Source: JACMLX01 sp031374935
GTDB taxonomy: Bacteria; Gemmatimonadota; Gemmatimonadetes; Gemmatimonadales; Gemmatimonadaceae
DNA length: 64,000 nucleotides
Direction of reading: 5' to 3'
Assembly: GCA_031374935.1 (NCBI GenBank)
Contig: JANMHB010000179.1
Span: 1-64,000 of the forward strand
Shown one piece after another: positions 34,239 to 42,950 of the stretch (the stretch's first letter is position 1; the number at the start of each line of letters is the position of its first letter). The translations under genes and the position numbers were made by a program. The notes below the pieces were generated by a model. It was not told the DNA's origin and did no database searches. It saw only the letters and a program-made list of their open reading frames with translations.

Positions 34239-34559
34239 TCAGCGCTTGATCGCGCCCGTCTTCGACGGCAGCGGAGTTGCAATCGGCGCGACCGACTCAA
34301 TCGGTTCACGTCGTCCGCGGAATTTCGCCGATGCCGCGACGGTGCCTGCGCCCGATCGTGTCGCCGGCTTCGCCTTTGGCGAGCGGAGAAAGTGCACGGC
34401 GAGCGAATCGTGCTGCACCACGGTCTCCCGGTTACGGGACGGGGCGTCAGCTCCGACGCGTTCCGCCGCCTGCGCCGCCGCCGCAGCGGGGAGCGCGAGA
34501 CCCAGAAGGAGCATGGCCACCGGTGCGAGACGGGGCAGGCAATCAAGTGGACGGGTCAT
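34239..34559 (-). CDS. Small secreted hypothetical protein
   Basis: A 106-residue protein with a signal peptide (LAPVAMLLLGLALPAAAAAQA). The mature ~75 residues are basic, Ser/Ala/Pro-rich and probably unstructured. It lies 30 bases after the DUF6438 lipoprotein gene, in the same direction, so it may be the last gene of the metalloprotease operon. No family recognised. Confidence 0.5.
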   Translation of the reverse strand: MTRPLDCLPRLAPVAMLLLGLALPAAAAAQAAERVGADAPSRNRETVVQHDSLAVHFLRSPKAKPATRSGAGTVAASAKFRGRREPIESVAPIATPLPSKTGAIKR

Positions 34560-34589
34560 CGGTATCTCTCGAGTAGGTTGTGGCGCTGA

Positions 34590-35117
34590 TCAGCGGCGGG
34601 CCGCGATGGTCCAGCGGGCCGCCCCGCTCACGGAATCGACCATTCTGGCCAGCGTGTCCAGCAGCAGGGGGTGGTCGCGGCAGCCCTCGTCATAGCGCAC
34701 GCGATGTTCGCCAGTGTCGCTGCGCAGCGTGAGCACATGCGTCGGCAGATCTGCGACATAGTTGCCGCAGGCGGGCGTTCCATATTCGATGTTCGTCGGG
34801 AGTCGAGCGAACTGACGCACCGCGAACGCCTGCTGCAGCGCCGCCAGGGACGACCGCGCGACGCGCGACGAGTCGGTGCCGATCGGGCTCACGGATCGGA
34901 TCCCGACGAACCGCACCACCCCATCATGCTGCAACGTCACGATATAGGCCGGACAGCTGCCGCGGCACGATCCGCGCTCGAGGCTGATGCGCTGGAGTGA
35001 GTCTGCGGTACCGCTGATCGTGGTGTCGGCAGGCTGGTTCCGTGCGCCCGGCGACACGCAACCGGCCGCGATATGTGCGACCGCGACAGTAATGACTGAC
35101 CGCCGGCATTGCATCAC
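34590..35117 (-). CDS. DUF6438-type lipoprotein
   Basis: A 175-residue lipoprotein (leader SVITVAVAHIAAGC). The start of the mature domain, LQRISLERGSCRGSCPAYIVTLQHDGVVRFVG, is the DUF6438 signature, with a GxCxGxCP cysteine pair. Two more cysteines (TPACGNY, DEGCRDH) may form a second disulfide. The function of the family is unknown. Its start overlaps the stop of the large metalloprotease gene by four bases, so the two are coupled and may act together in the envelope. Confidence 0.7.
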   Translation of the reverse strand: MMQCRRSVITVAVAHIAAGCVSPGARNQPADTTISGTADSLQRISLERGSCRGSCPAYIVTLQHDGVVRFVGIRSVSPIGTDSSRVARSSLAALQQAFAVRQFARLPTNIEYGTPACGNYVADLPTHVLTLRSDTGEHRVRYDEGCRDHPLLLDTLARMVDSVSGAARWTIAARR

Positions 35118-38100
35118 GGCGCCTCGCTCAGCTTGAGCGCGTGAGTCGTGCTGCCCACGCCGTCGCTCAACAACGCTTCGAGTTCCGTCAGCGACGCGGC
35201 ATCGATGCGCATGGTGCCGCGCCGTCCGATGCCGCGGACGGTGCCTGATCGACGGTCCCGGACCACCAGCGACGGATAGCGCGCGCTGTTCCAGGTAATG
35301 TCGAAGCGGTTCGCCCCTGCTGCCTTCACGGACAGCTGCGGGTCCGCATCGACGCGCAGACTCACACCGCCGGGAACGCCGGTGTACGTCCCTGTCCGCG
35401 TGCGGAGCGTCGGCTGACTGCGGCCGGCCGCCTCGCGGACGGAGATGCTGGCGACCGCGCCGCCGACCGCGGCATTGTACGGCACCGCGATCGAGAACGT
35501 CCGCGCGGAGGAATCGACATCGGAGACTTCACGGCCATCGAAGCGGTGCGCGAACAGCAGGCGTCCGTCACTGGCCCTGCCCTCGGCGACGAATCGGCCG
35601 GTCGCGCGCTGCGGAGTCGGTGTCGTTGTATGTGTGAACACCGGATCCACCTCGATCACGCCATCGAGTGACGAGCCGGTGACGAGCAACACCGGCGAGG
35701 CACCCACGACCGATCCTGAAATCGGGATCACACCGCTGCGCACGTAGCCAAGCACGCCGATGTACGTGTACTCGCTGGCCCAGGTGCTGCTGCAGTACCC
35801 CATGATGTCGGAGCGCGACGAGGGGAAAATCGCGCCGTTCGAGACGCTGAATCCGTACACCCCGATGGTGCCATCGGCGCGAGGGAAGCTCTGGTCCACA
35901 TTGGCGGGTGCGCCACAGTTGGGCGACGGTGCGTGGCGTCTGCCGAAGCTGTGCCCGAACTCGTGCGTCAGCGTTTCGTTGGCAATGCCGTCCGGGCCAC
36001 CGATGCCCAGGCCGACGAAACCGCTCAGGTTCGCGATGCCGATGATGCCGTTGGCCGCTTGCTGATGCAGCACACCGTAGTAGAAATCACGGCTGTTCTC
36101 CAGCGCGCGCAGCCCTTCGATCTCTCGCAGCATGCCGACCCACGACGACCCGTCGGTGAGTGGTGGCGTATCGGTGGCATACTCGGAATGCTCCGTGACG
36201 TTGACCGTCGCGACGGGGTACATCTCCTTGATCAACCGGGAGAGCGCTGCTGAACCGATGCCGACGTTGCTGGTGGTGCGATGGCGGATCGGCACCAGCT
36301 GAATGTTGATCGGAGGCACCGTCACCACGCGCATCGGCTTCGAGGCGCCGCTCAGCGGAAACGCGTTGTCACCTTCGTTGGCCTCGGCAATCGCGTTCGC
36401 CGGATCGACATCCGCTATGAAAGTGTGGCCGTCGCGGATGAATGCCGGGGGCACCGCGATGTCGGCGGAACAGCACCCTTCGTCGAGCACGGTGCCGATC
36501 ACCGCATTCCCGGTCAGCGTACTGACCAGCGTGGCGCCGTTGAAGATGCGCAGGCGCACCGCCGCATTCCCGAGGCCGCTGCGATTCCCGCGCACGAAGA
36601 CGCGCGCCACGGTCGGTCGGTCCGCGACCAGCGGTATCCGCCCGTCCGGCAACTGCACCGATTGCGTGAGATACACCAGCGGCACATCGAGATTGACGTC
36701 GGTGCCGGCCGTGACCGTGACTTCGGCGGTGCCGGTGCGTGACGGATCGGCAGCAGACGTCGCGGTGATCGTCGCCGAGCCGGCCGTGATGGCGCGCACT
36801 TCCCCGGTCGACGACACGACGGCGATGCCGGACGCGCTGCTCTTCCACGCGACATCGGTGTTGCTGCTGCCGGTGATCGCGGCCGCCAGCTGACGCGTGA
36901 GCCCGGGTGTCAGCGACACCGCAGCCGGCGTGACGGCGACCGTCACCGGCCCTGCGGCTGCGCCGGCGAACGACAACTGGAACGCCCCCAACTCACCTGA
37001 GGTGGCACTGGTGACCGTGATCACATAGTTGCCGGGCTCGAAGACGCGGAGGATCTGTGCGTTGAGGCCCGGGCCACCGTCATCATCCTCGGCCAGATTC
37101 GGTGCGGCGCCTGCCTGCTGCACGAGCAGGTAGGGGTCGAACTGCGTGCTGGTGAGGTCGATGCGGATCGGTCCTGCCGTCGCCACCGTCAGTCCGTAGC
37201 GGCGCACGAAACTCCCGTCGGCCAGTCGACAGCCAGTGCTGGCGAGCGTGTCGGTGAAGCTCTGACCGACGGTGACGGCGCGACTGCTGCCGCACGGGTC
37301 GATGCGTGACGACAGCGTGAGTGTGTACGGCCCTGTGTCGCGGGGGCCGGCACTGTTCGCATAGATGATGTAGTTGCCGGGCGCCAGATTCGTGATCACC
37401 CGCGCGTCGGTGCTGCCGCCGCCGTTGTCGTTTCGACCCGATGACACGCCGGCATCACTCTCGATGAAGAGATACGAGTCGACCGAGTCGCTGCGCATGG
37501 TGGCGGTCAGCACGGTGGCACTGGCCACCGTCAGGGCGTAGCGATCGGCGTAGCTGCTGTCGGCCAGCACGCAGGTGGCGGCCGTGAGATTGCCGTTGAC
37601 GGTGGATGGCGTCGTGATCGGCGTCGACGTGAGGCAGGCCGCGTTGGCACGCGTGACGCTGAGTGTGTAGTCACCGACCTGGTTCGCCTCGAACGTGTTG
37701 GCGACGATCACGTACCGGCCGGCCGGGAAGACCTGCTCGATGCGGGCATTGGTGTCGCCGGCCCCGTCGTCGTTCTCGGCGACGATGAACCCGGTGACCG
37801 CATTCTGCACGATCAGATAGGCGTCGACGCCCGTGCTGTTCATCTGAATGCGCAGCGGCGCGGCCTCGGCGAGCGTCAGCTCGAACTTGTCGGCGTAGGT
37901 GTCGTCGGCCAGTTTGCAGTCAGTGCTGATCAATCCACCGTTCACCGTCTGAGCGACGGCGATCGGCGTCGTCACATCGCAGCGGGCGGCAACCGGAAGC
38001 AGCACGGCCAGTGTCGAGCTTCCGGTGACGCCGTCGGCACTGGCGGTGATCGTCACCGAGCCGGCGGTCAGCCCACTCACGATCCCCGTCGCGTCGACGG

Positions 38101-38407
38101 TAGCGATGGCCGGCTGCAGCGAATTCCAGGTGATGCTGCGCCCGGTCAGCGTGGCACCGTTGGCGTCGAGCGTGCTGGCGGTCAGCTGTACTGTCTTGCC
38201 GACTTCCACCGCCCCCGCCGCTGGTCCAATCCGCACCGAGGACACGGTGGCCGGTCGCGGCGTCGGCGTCGGATCGTCCCCTCCACCGCCGCAGGCTGTG
38301 AGCGCGGCCAGGAGGACGGTGTGTCCGACACGCCTGGTGCGGCGGAGAAGCGACAAGGGAACACGCAAGGGCGTGTGGCCGAGGATTGACCGCGCGACCG
38401 TCATCAC
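35114..38407 (-). CDS. Large lipoprotein metalloprotease with Ig-like and PPC-type domains
   Basis: A 1097-residue lipoprotein (leader ending ALTACGGGGDD). In order: a bacterial Ig-like (Big_2) domain (~55-135), three repeats of a pre-peptidase C-terminal-type domain (~140-480; each has ADxxYADxxxLT, then a YLxxxN/D-DG element and PGxYxIxxxS), a second Big_2 domain (~490-575), and a zinc-protease domain. The active site is THEFGHSFGRRH (H815, E816, H819, H825), an HExxHxxGxxH metzincin motif. The Met-turn candidate DIMGYC (M869) follows. The C-terminal ~200 residues are beta-rich and may bind substrate. It probably degrades or processes surface proteins. First gene of a two- or three-gene operon. 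Confidence 0.82.
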   Translation of the reverse strand: MMTVARSILGHTPLRVPLSLLRRTRRVGHTVLLAALTACGGGGDDPTPTPRPATVSSVRIGPAAGAVEVGKTVQLTASTLDANGATLTGRSITWNSLQPAIATVDATGIVSGLTAGSVTITASADGVTGSSTLAVLLPVAARCDVTTPIAVAQTVNGGLISTDCKLADDTYADKFELTLAEAAPLRIQMNSTGVDAYLIVQNAVTGFIVAENDDGAGDTNARIEQVFPAGRYVIVANTFEANQVGDYTLSVTRANAACLTSTPITTPSTVNGNLTAATCVLADSSYADRYALTVASATVLTATMRSDSVDSYLFIESDAGVSSGRNDNGGGSTDARVITNLAPGNYIIYANSAGPRDTGPYTLTLSSRIDPCGSSRAVTVGQSFTDTLASTGCRLADGSFVRRYGLTVATAGPIRIDLTSTQFDPYLLVQQAGAAPNLAEDDDGGPGLNAQILRVFEPGNYVITVTSATSGELGAFQLSFAGAAAGPVTVAVTPAAVSLTPGLTRQLAAAITGSSNTDVAWKSSASGIAVVSSTGEVRAITAGSATITATSAADPSRTGTAEVTVTAGTDVNLDVPLVYLTQSVQLPDGRIPLVADRPTVARVFVRGNRSGLGNAAVRLRIFNGATLVSTLTGNAVIGTVLDEGCCSADIAVPPAFIRDGHTFIADVDPANAIAEANEGDNAFPLSGASKPMRVVTVPPINIQLVPIRHRTTSNVGIGSAALSRLIKEMYPVATVNVTEHSEYATDTPPLTDGSSWVGMLREIEGLRALENSRDFYYGVLHQQAANGIIGIANLSGFVGLGIGGPDGIANETLTHEFGHSFGRRHAPSPNCGAPANVDQSFPRADGTIGVYGFSVSNGAIFPSSRSDIMGYCSSTWASEYTYIGVLGYVRSGVIPISGSVVGASPVLLVTGSSLDGVIEVDPVFTHTTTPTPQRATGRFVAEGRASDGRLLFAHRFDGREVSDVDSSARTFSIAVPYNAAVGGAVASISVREAAGRSQPTLRTRTGTYTGVPGGVSLRVDADPQLSVKAAGANRFDITWNSARYPSLVVRDRRSGTVRGIGRRGTMRIDAASLTELEALLSDGVGSTTHALKLSEAP

Positions 38408-38657
38408 GGAGAGGGAGGGAGGGAAGCGCGGACGGCAACCGGTGGGTATTTCGCCAAAAGCGCAGCGTCATACCAAACATGAGACCCGGACGCGTTTGGG
38501 GTACCCCCACGCGTGTCTGCAAGGATGACGCCGCAATCGCGCTGGATGTTCCCCGATCGTATCCACCGATTCCGGCTCGCGTCCGCCCTGTGACTGGGGG
38601 TTGAGACCGTCGTCAGACGCGCCGTACCCTGCGCTGATCCTCAGCGCCTGCTTCGCT

Positions 38658-39176
38658 TCACCGAATCGGGGTGACCGGTGTTGGCGCAACCAGCTGCACC
38701 GCGTCGCCGACACGCACAACGCCAGGGCGGACGATCCATGCGTTGAGGGCGAGCTTCCCGCCGAATCGCGCCCCGATATCGCGCAGGACCTCCGGATCAC
38801 GTGTAATGAGATCTGGATCGACCGTGGTCATCGGACACCGGCCACGCAGCGAGTGCAGACCGATCACGGCGGTCCCGACGTGGAGCTCCTTGCCCTCCCA
38901 CTCCCGTTCGGCCATTCCGTCAACGCCGCCGATGAGGATGTTCGGTCTGAGCCGTCGAATGTCGCGGCCGAAGCTGGCCACGGCGCCGTCCGTGGCGACC
39001 AGCAGCGGCAGAATATCAAACAGGCCAGTGCCTCCACCTGATGCCACCTCCGGACCGCGCACGTACACCATGCGGTCGCCCGGAATCCCGTGCGGCGTCA
39101 ACTTGGCCTCGTCGATCACCTCGCCGGCCAGCGACGTCACCGGATAACGCCACAACCCCGCGATGGTCAGCGCCAT
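38658..39176 (-). CDS. MOSC-domain protein
   Basis: A 172-residue protein starting with the MOSC N-terminal beta-barrel element (IAGLWRYPVTSLAGEVIDEAKLTPHGIPGDRMVYV). It continues with RGRCPMTTVDPD, which contains the conserved Cys expected to bind molybdenum cofactor or sulfur, and LNAWIVRPGVVRVGDAVQLV at the end. It is somewhat shorter than YcbX/MOSC proteins and has no ferredoxin domain. GGAG stands before the ATG. A TetR-style palindrome (39257-39276) lies upstream. Likely role: Mo-cofactor sulfur chemistry or detoxification; partner reductase not adjacent. Confidence 0.85.
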   Translation of the reverse strand: MALTIAGLWRYPVTSLAGEVIDEAKLTPHGIPGDRMVYVRGPEVASGGGTGLFDILPLLVATDGAVASFGRDIRRLRPNILIGGVDGMAEREWEGKELHVGTAVIGLHSLRGRCPMTTVDPDLITRDPEVLRDIGARFGGKLALNAWIVRPGVVRVGDAVQLVAPTPVTPIR

Positions 39177-39256
39177 GGCGCAGCTCCGGTGGCGCTGGCC
39201 GGATCACTGGGGTGAATGCGGGGCATGGTCGAGTTCGTCGGCGCGGAATCGCGAAG

Positions 39257-39276
39257 TGTACCGAACGGTCGGTACA
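39257..39276. promoter_or_regulatory. Operator-like palindrome upstream of the MOSC gene
   Basis: TGTACCGA-ACGG-TCGGTACA, a perfect 8-bp inverted repeat with the ACCG...CGGT character of TetR-family operators. It lies 80 bases before the MOSC start and 50 bases after the ppc stop. No regulator gene is near. Confidence 0.4.
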
Positions 39277-39326
39277 TTCAGTGTATCCGTAGCCTTGATG
39301 TTCGTTCCCGGCCGCGTGTCAGCCGC

Positions 39327-42065
39327 TCACCCGCTGTTCCGCAGCCCCGCCGCCACGCCATTCAGCGTCAGTTGGATCGTGCTCACCAGACGCGCGTCGT
39401 CATCGCCCTGCCGCAATTGCCGAAGGAGGCGCACCTGCAGCGAATGGAGTGGGTCGAGATAGGGGAAGCGATTCCGGATACTGCGGGCGAGTGATGGGTT
39501 GTCACCGAGCAGTTCGGCCCCCGTGATGCGCCGCACCCAGGCAACCGTGCGTTCGTGCTCGGCCGTGATCCGCGCGAACACCGCCGCCGCCACGGTCTGG
39601 TCGGGCGCCAGCGTGAGATACCGCGCGGCGATGTCGAGATCACTCTTCGCCAGCACCATGCCCATGTTCGACATCACTGTCCGGAAAAACGGCCAGTCGC
39701 GATACATCTGCTGCAGCAGTGCCGTCCGCGACGGAGCGCTGCCCCAGGCATCGAATGCCGACCCCGCGCCATACCACCCGGGCAGGAGAATGCGACACTG
39801 ACTCCAGCTGAAGACCCAGGGAATCGCGCGGAGGTCTTCGATGCGATCACTGGCCGTGCGAGAGGCCGGTCGGCTGCCGATGTTGAGCGTGCTGATTTCG
39901 CGGATGGGTGTGATGGCGCGAAAGAGCGGCACGAAGCCGGGCGTGTCGTAGACCAGATCGCGATACGCATCCAGCGATGCCGCCGAGAGCGCGTCCATCA
40001 CATCGGCAAACGCAGGCTCCAGTGACGGTGACGATACACTCTCGGCCGACGCGATCGCGGTGGCCGAGACGAGTGCTTCGAGGCTCCGCCGGGCCTGATC
40101 CCGGTCGGCATAGCGTGCGGCGATCACTTCTCCCTGCTCGGTGAGCCGCAATGCGCCGGTCACAGCGCCCGGTGGCTGCGCCAGGACCGCATCGTAGCTC
40201 GGTCCGCCGCCGCGTCCGACGGTGCCGCCACGACCGTGAAAGAAGCGCAACCGCACACCGGCGGCTTTCGCGACCTCCACCAGCTCCGCCTGCGCGCGAT
40301 AGATAGCCCAGTTCGCCGTGAGATACCCGCCATCCTTGTTGCTGTCCGAGTAGCCCAGCATCACTTCCTGTTCATTGCTCCGGGCACGGCGAATCCAGGT
40401 GCGATACTCGGGAATTGCGAACAGCGCGCGCATCGTCGCCGCCGCGCCTTCCAGGTCCTGAATGGTCTCGAACAGGGGGACGATATCGACCGCCAGCCGC
40501 GGCGCGTCACCGGGGCAGAACAGCCCTGCTTCGCGCAGCAGGATCGCGACTTCGAGCAGGTCGCTCACCGATTGGCATTTCGAGATGACGTAGTGTCCGA
40601 TGATGCGGTCACCGAATCGCGTGATCGCCGCGGCAGCCCGGCTGACGACGGCCAGTTCGGTGCGCGTCAGGTCGCTGTATGTCAGTTGCGGACTGACCAG
40701 CGGTCGCGGGGTGCGCAGCTCGCGCAGCAGGATATCGGCCTGCCCGGCAGCGCTCCGCGCGGCGTAGTCGTCCACCACTCCGGCGCAGCGCAGCAGTTCA
40801 TCGACGACCGTCACATGCACGTCGCTGTTCTGCCGCAGATCGAGCGTACAGAGATGGAAGCCGAAGAGCTCGACCGCCGTACGAAGTGGCTCCACCCGCG
40901 CGTCAGCCAGCGCGCCGGCGCCGTGCGCATGCAGCGAGGTCTCGACGACGGTGAGGTCGCGCACCAGTGCCGCGGGCGATTCGTAGGGCGCCTGCGTCAC
41001 GTGGGGCGCCACCCCGGGTACCAGACCGAGCGACTGCTTCGCGGTGGCCGCGAGCCGCGCATGCATGCCGCGCAGTGCGCGACGGTACGGTTCGTCAGCG
41101 CGAAACGGCGAGTCATCACCCGAGGCATCAGCCAGCGCGCGCAGCTCGGCGGTCGGTGTGACGAGGCGATCGGACATCGAGACGTCGAGCGCCAGTTGAT
41201 GCAGGGCGTGCAGGTGATGCGTGAATGCGGTGAGCGCCTGATGTTCGACGGCCATGTTGAGCACATCGGCCGTGACGAACGGATTGCCATCGCGATCGCC
41301 GCCGATCCATGACCCCATGCGAATCACCGGCGGCACGCGTGGCGCCTCGCCGGGCGCGAGTCGCTCGACGGTCGCCTGCACGGCCAGCTGCAACGCGGGG
41401 AGTTCGCGGAACAACGTCAATTCGTAGTAGCGCAACGCCTCGCTGATCTCGTCCCGTGCGCGTAGCTTGGCAAGCCGCAGCAGCGACGTCTGCCAGAGCG
41501 TCAGCACCTGCAATCGGAGCGACGCTTCCCACTCGACCAGCTCGACCGCGTCCAGGCGCGTCCGATCCCGCTCGACCAGCAGTTCGGCAATACGACGTTG
41601 GGTGTCGAGGATGGTCTTGCGTCGGACTTCCGTTGGGTGCGCCGTCAGCACGGGGCTGACCTGTACGCTGGCCAGCGTGGCGACGATCTGTTCCGCGGAC
41701 AGTCCGTCATCCCGGAGCACCGCGACCGTATGCTCGAGCGTCCCGGCACGTGGCGGCGATCCCGAGGCGCGATGGTGGCGCTGCCGCCTCGCGTGGTGGA
41801 CGTCTTCGGCGATGTTGGCCAGCAGCGAGAACCAGCTGAAGGCACGGATCAGCGTGATTGCCATCTCCTGATCGACGTCGGCGATCAGCGCGTCAATCGC
41901 TGCGGTGGCCGCCGCGCCCTGCCGGCGGCCGTCCACCGCCTGATGGCGCAGCGCCTCGACGCGCCCGAAGACATCGGCGCCCGCCTGTTCGGCGATGACA
42001 TCACCGAGGAGCCGGCCGAGCAGACGGATGTCCTGGTCGAGGGCCTCGTCGGTGTGAGCGGTCAC
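39327..42065 (-). CDS. ppc: Phosphoenolpyruvate carboxylase
   Basis: A 912-residue bacterial-type PEP carboxylase, making oxaloacetate from PEP and bicarbonate for anaplerosis. All key blocks are visible: VLTAHPTEVRRKT (catalytic His), GSWIGGDRDGNPFVT, LGYSDSNKDGGYL, RFFHGRGGTVGRGGGPSY (catalytic loop), and RAIPWVFSWSQCR. The C-terminus ends LNGVAAGLRNSG, equivalent to the usual QNTG end that reaches the active site. The start is GTG 42065; no better ribosome site was seen. It supplies oxaloacetate for the aspartate family; the ilv/leu genes lie 4 kb away. Confidence 0.95.
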   Translation of the reverse strand: MTAHTDEALDQDIRLLGRLLGDVIAEQAGADVFGRVEALRHQAVDGRRQGAAATAAIDALIADVDQEMAITLIRAFSWFSLLANIAEDVHHARRQRHHRASGSPPRAGTLEHTVAVLRDDGLSAEQIVATLASVQVSPVLTAHPTEVRRKTILDTQRRIAELLVERDRTRLDAVELVEWEASLRLQVLTLWQTSLLRLAKLRARDEISEALRYYELTLFRELPALQLAVQATVERLAPGEAPRVPPVIRMGSWIGGDRDGNPFVTADVLNMAVEHQALTAFTHHLHALHQLALDVSMSDRLVTPTAELRALADASGDDSPFRADEPYRRALRGMHARLAATAKQSLGLVPGVAPHVTQAPYESPAALVRDLTVVETSLHAHGAGALADARVEPLRTAVELFGFHLCTLDLRQNSDVHVTVVDELLRCAGVVDDYAARSAAGQADILLRELRTPRPLVSPQLTYSDLTRTELAVVSRAAAAITRFGDRIIGHYVISKCQSVSDLLEVAILLREAGLFCPGDAPRLAVDIVPLFETIQDLEGAAATMRALFAIPEYRTWIRRARSNEQEVMLGYSDSNKDGGYLTANWAIYRAQAELVEVAKAAGVRLRFFHGRGGTVGRGGGPSYDAVLAQPPGAVTGALRLTEQGEVIAARYADRDQARRSLEALVSATAIASAESVSSPSLEPAFADVMDALSAASLDAYRDLVYDTPGFVPLFRAITPIREISTLNIGSRPASRTASDRIEDLRAIPWVFSWSQCRILLPGWYGAGSAFDAWGSAPSRTALLQQMYRDWPFFRTVMSNMGMVLAKSDLDIAARYLTLAPDQTVAAAVFARITAEHERTVAWVRRITGAELLGDNPSLARSIRNRFPYLDPLHSLQVRLLRQLRQGDDDARLVSTIQLTLNGVAAGLRNSG

Positions 42066-42136
42066 GTGGGGTGAGCGGGAGAGAGAAGCTTCACGCGGGT
42101 GCGTGAACGATACTCACTCCACCGATTGCCTCGGGC

Positions 42137-42802
42137 CTAGCGTCGCGTGATCGGTGACACGGCGATGCGCTCGACATGCACATTCAGCGCATGGTTGATC
42201 CGCAGGCCGACGACGCCATCGGCAGGGAGCTCGCTGCGCGGGGCGTCGAGGACCTGCGTCGGACCGACCCACAGCGCGACGCGATCCCCCTTCGCCTCGA
42301 CGACCAGCTGGTACTTCACGCTCGTCCCGGGTGGCCCGGCCTTGAATACGGGAATCGCCGCATTCGCGGTCCAGTCGCGCACCGTGCGCACGGCCGCGCC
42401 GTTACGCGCCTTCATGATCGCCTTGCCATCCCGGCGCAGCAACGCATAGCCGTAGGTCGGCGTGGCCGAGTTCAGGTCGCGGCCCCCGAAGAACACACCG
42501 AAGCCTTCGGCACGGGCGCCCGGATCGAACAGGTGAATCGTCGCGTCGAGACGCCAGTCGCCGGTACCGCGCATGGTGCTGTCAAACAGGATGGCGGCCG
42601 GCCCTGTCGTGACGTGAAAGCCTGGCTTCATGTCCTCGAGCTTGACCTCCGAGCGGTCACCGCCACCGTCGACGCGAAACACCCAGCCTGCGGGAGGAGC
42701 CGCGGGAGGCTGCGCGCCACCGGCAACAGGGGCCACGATGAACGCACCGGCTGCACACACGGCGCGAAGGAACAGGGCAGAGAGGCTCGACGGAATCGGC
42801 AT
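42137..42802 (-). CDS. Secreted DUF1080/LamG-like protein
   Basis: A 221-residue exported protein (leader ALFLRAVCAAGAFIVAPVAGGA). The jelly-roll pattern resembles the DUF1080 group: GDWRLDATIHLFDPGARAEGFGVFFGG, YGYALLRRDGKAIM, VKYQLVVEAKGDRVALWVG and the closing DGVVGLRINHALNVHVERI. It lacks the LFNGxxLxGW opening of true 3-keto-disaccharide hydrolases, so catalytic function is uncertain; it may be carbohydrate-binding. It stands alone between ppc and the diheme peroxidase, all on the minus strand. Confidence 0.7.
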   Translation of the reverse strand: MPIPSSLSALFLRAVCAAGAFIVAPVAGGAQPPAAPPAGWVFRVDGGGDRSEVKLEDMKPGFHVTTGPAAILFDSTMRGTGDWRLDATIHLFDPGARAEGFGVFFGGRDLNSATPTYGYALLRRDGKAIMKARNGAAVRTVRDWTANAAIPVFKAGPPGTSVKYQLVVEAKGDRVALWVGPTQVLDAPRSELPADGVVGLRINHALNVHVERIAVSPITRR

Positions 42803-42950
42803 GCAGGAACCTTGATGGCCGTGACGGGAAATGCAATTCCCGACACCACATTTTCACAATCAGCCGTGAAACAGGCGATCCCGACGACGCGTCGCGGGGC
42901 CTGTGGCGCGAACAGCGGGGCCCCGGTCCCCAGTCGCGCATGGCGTCCGA

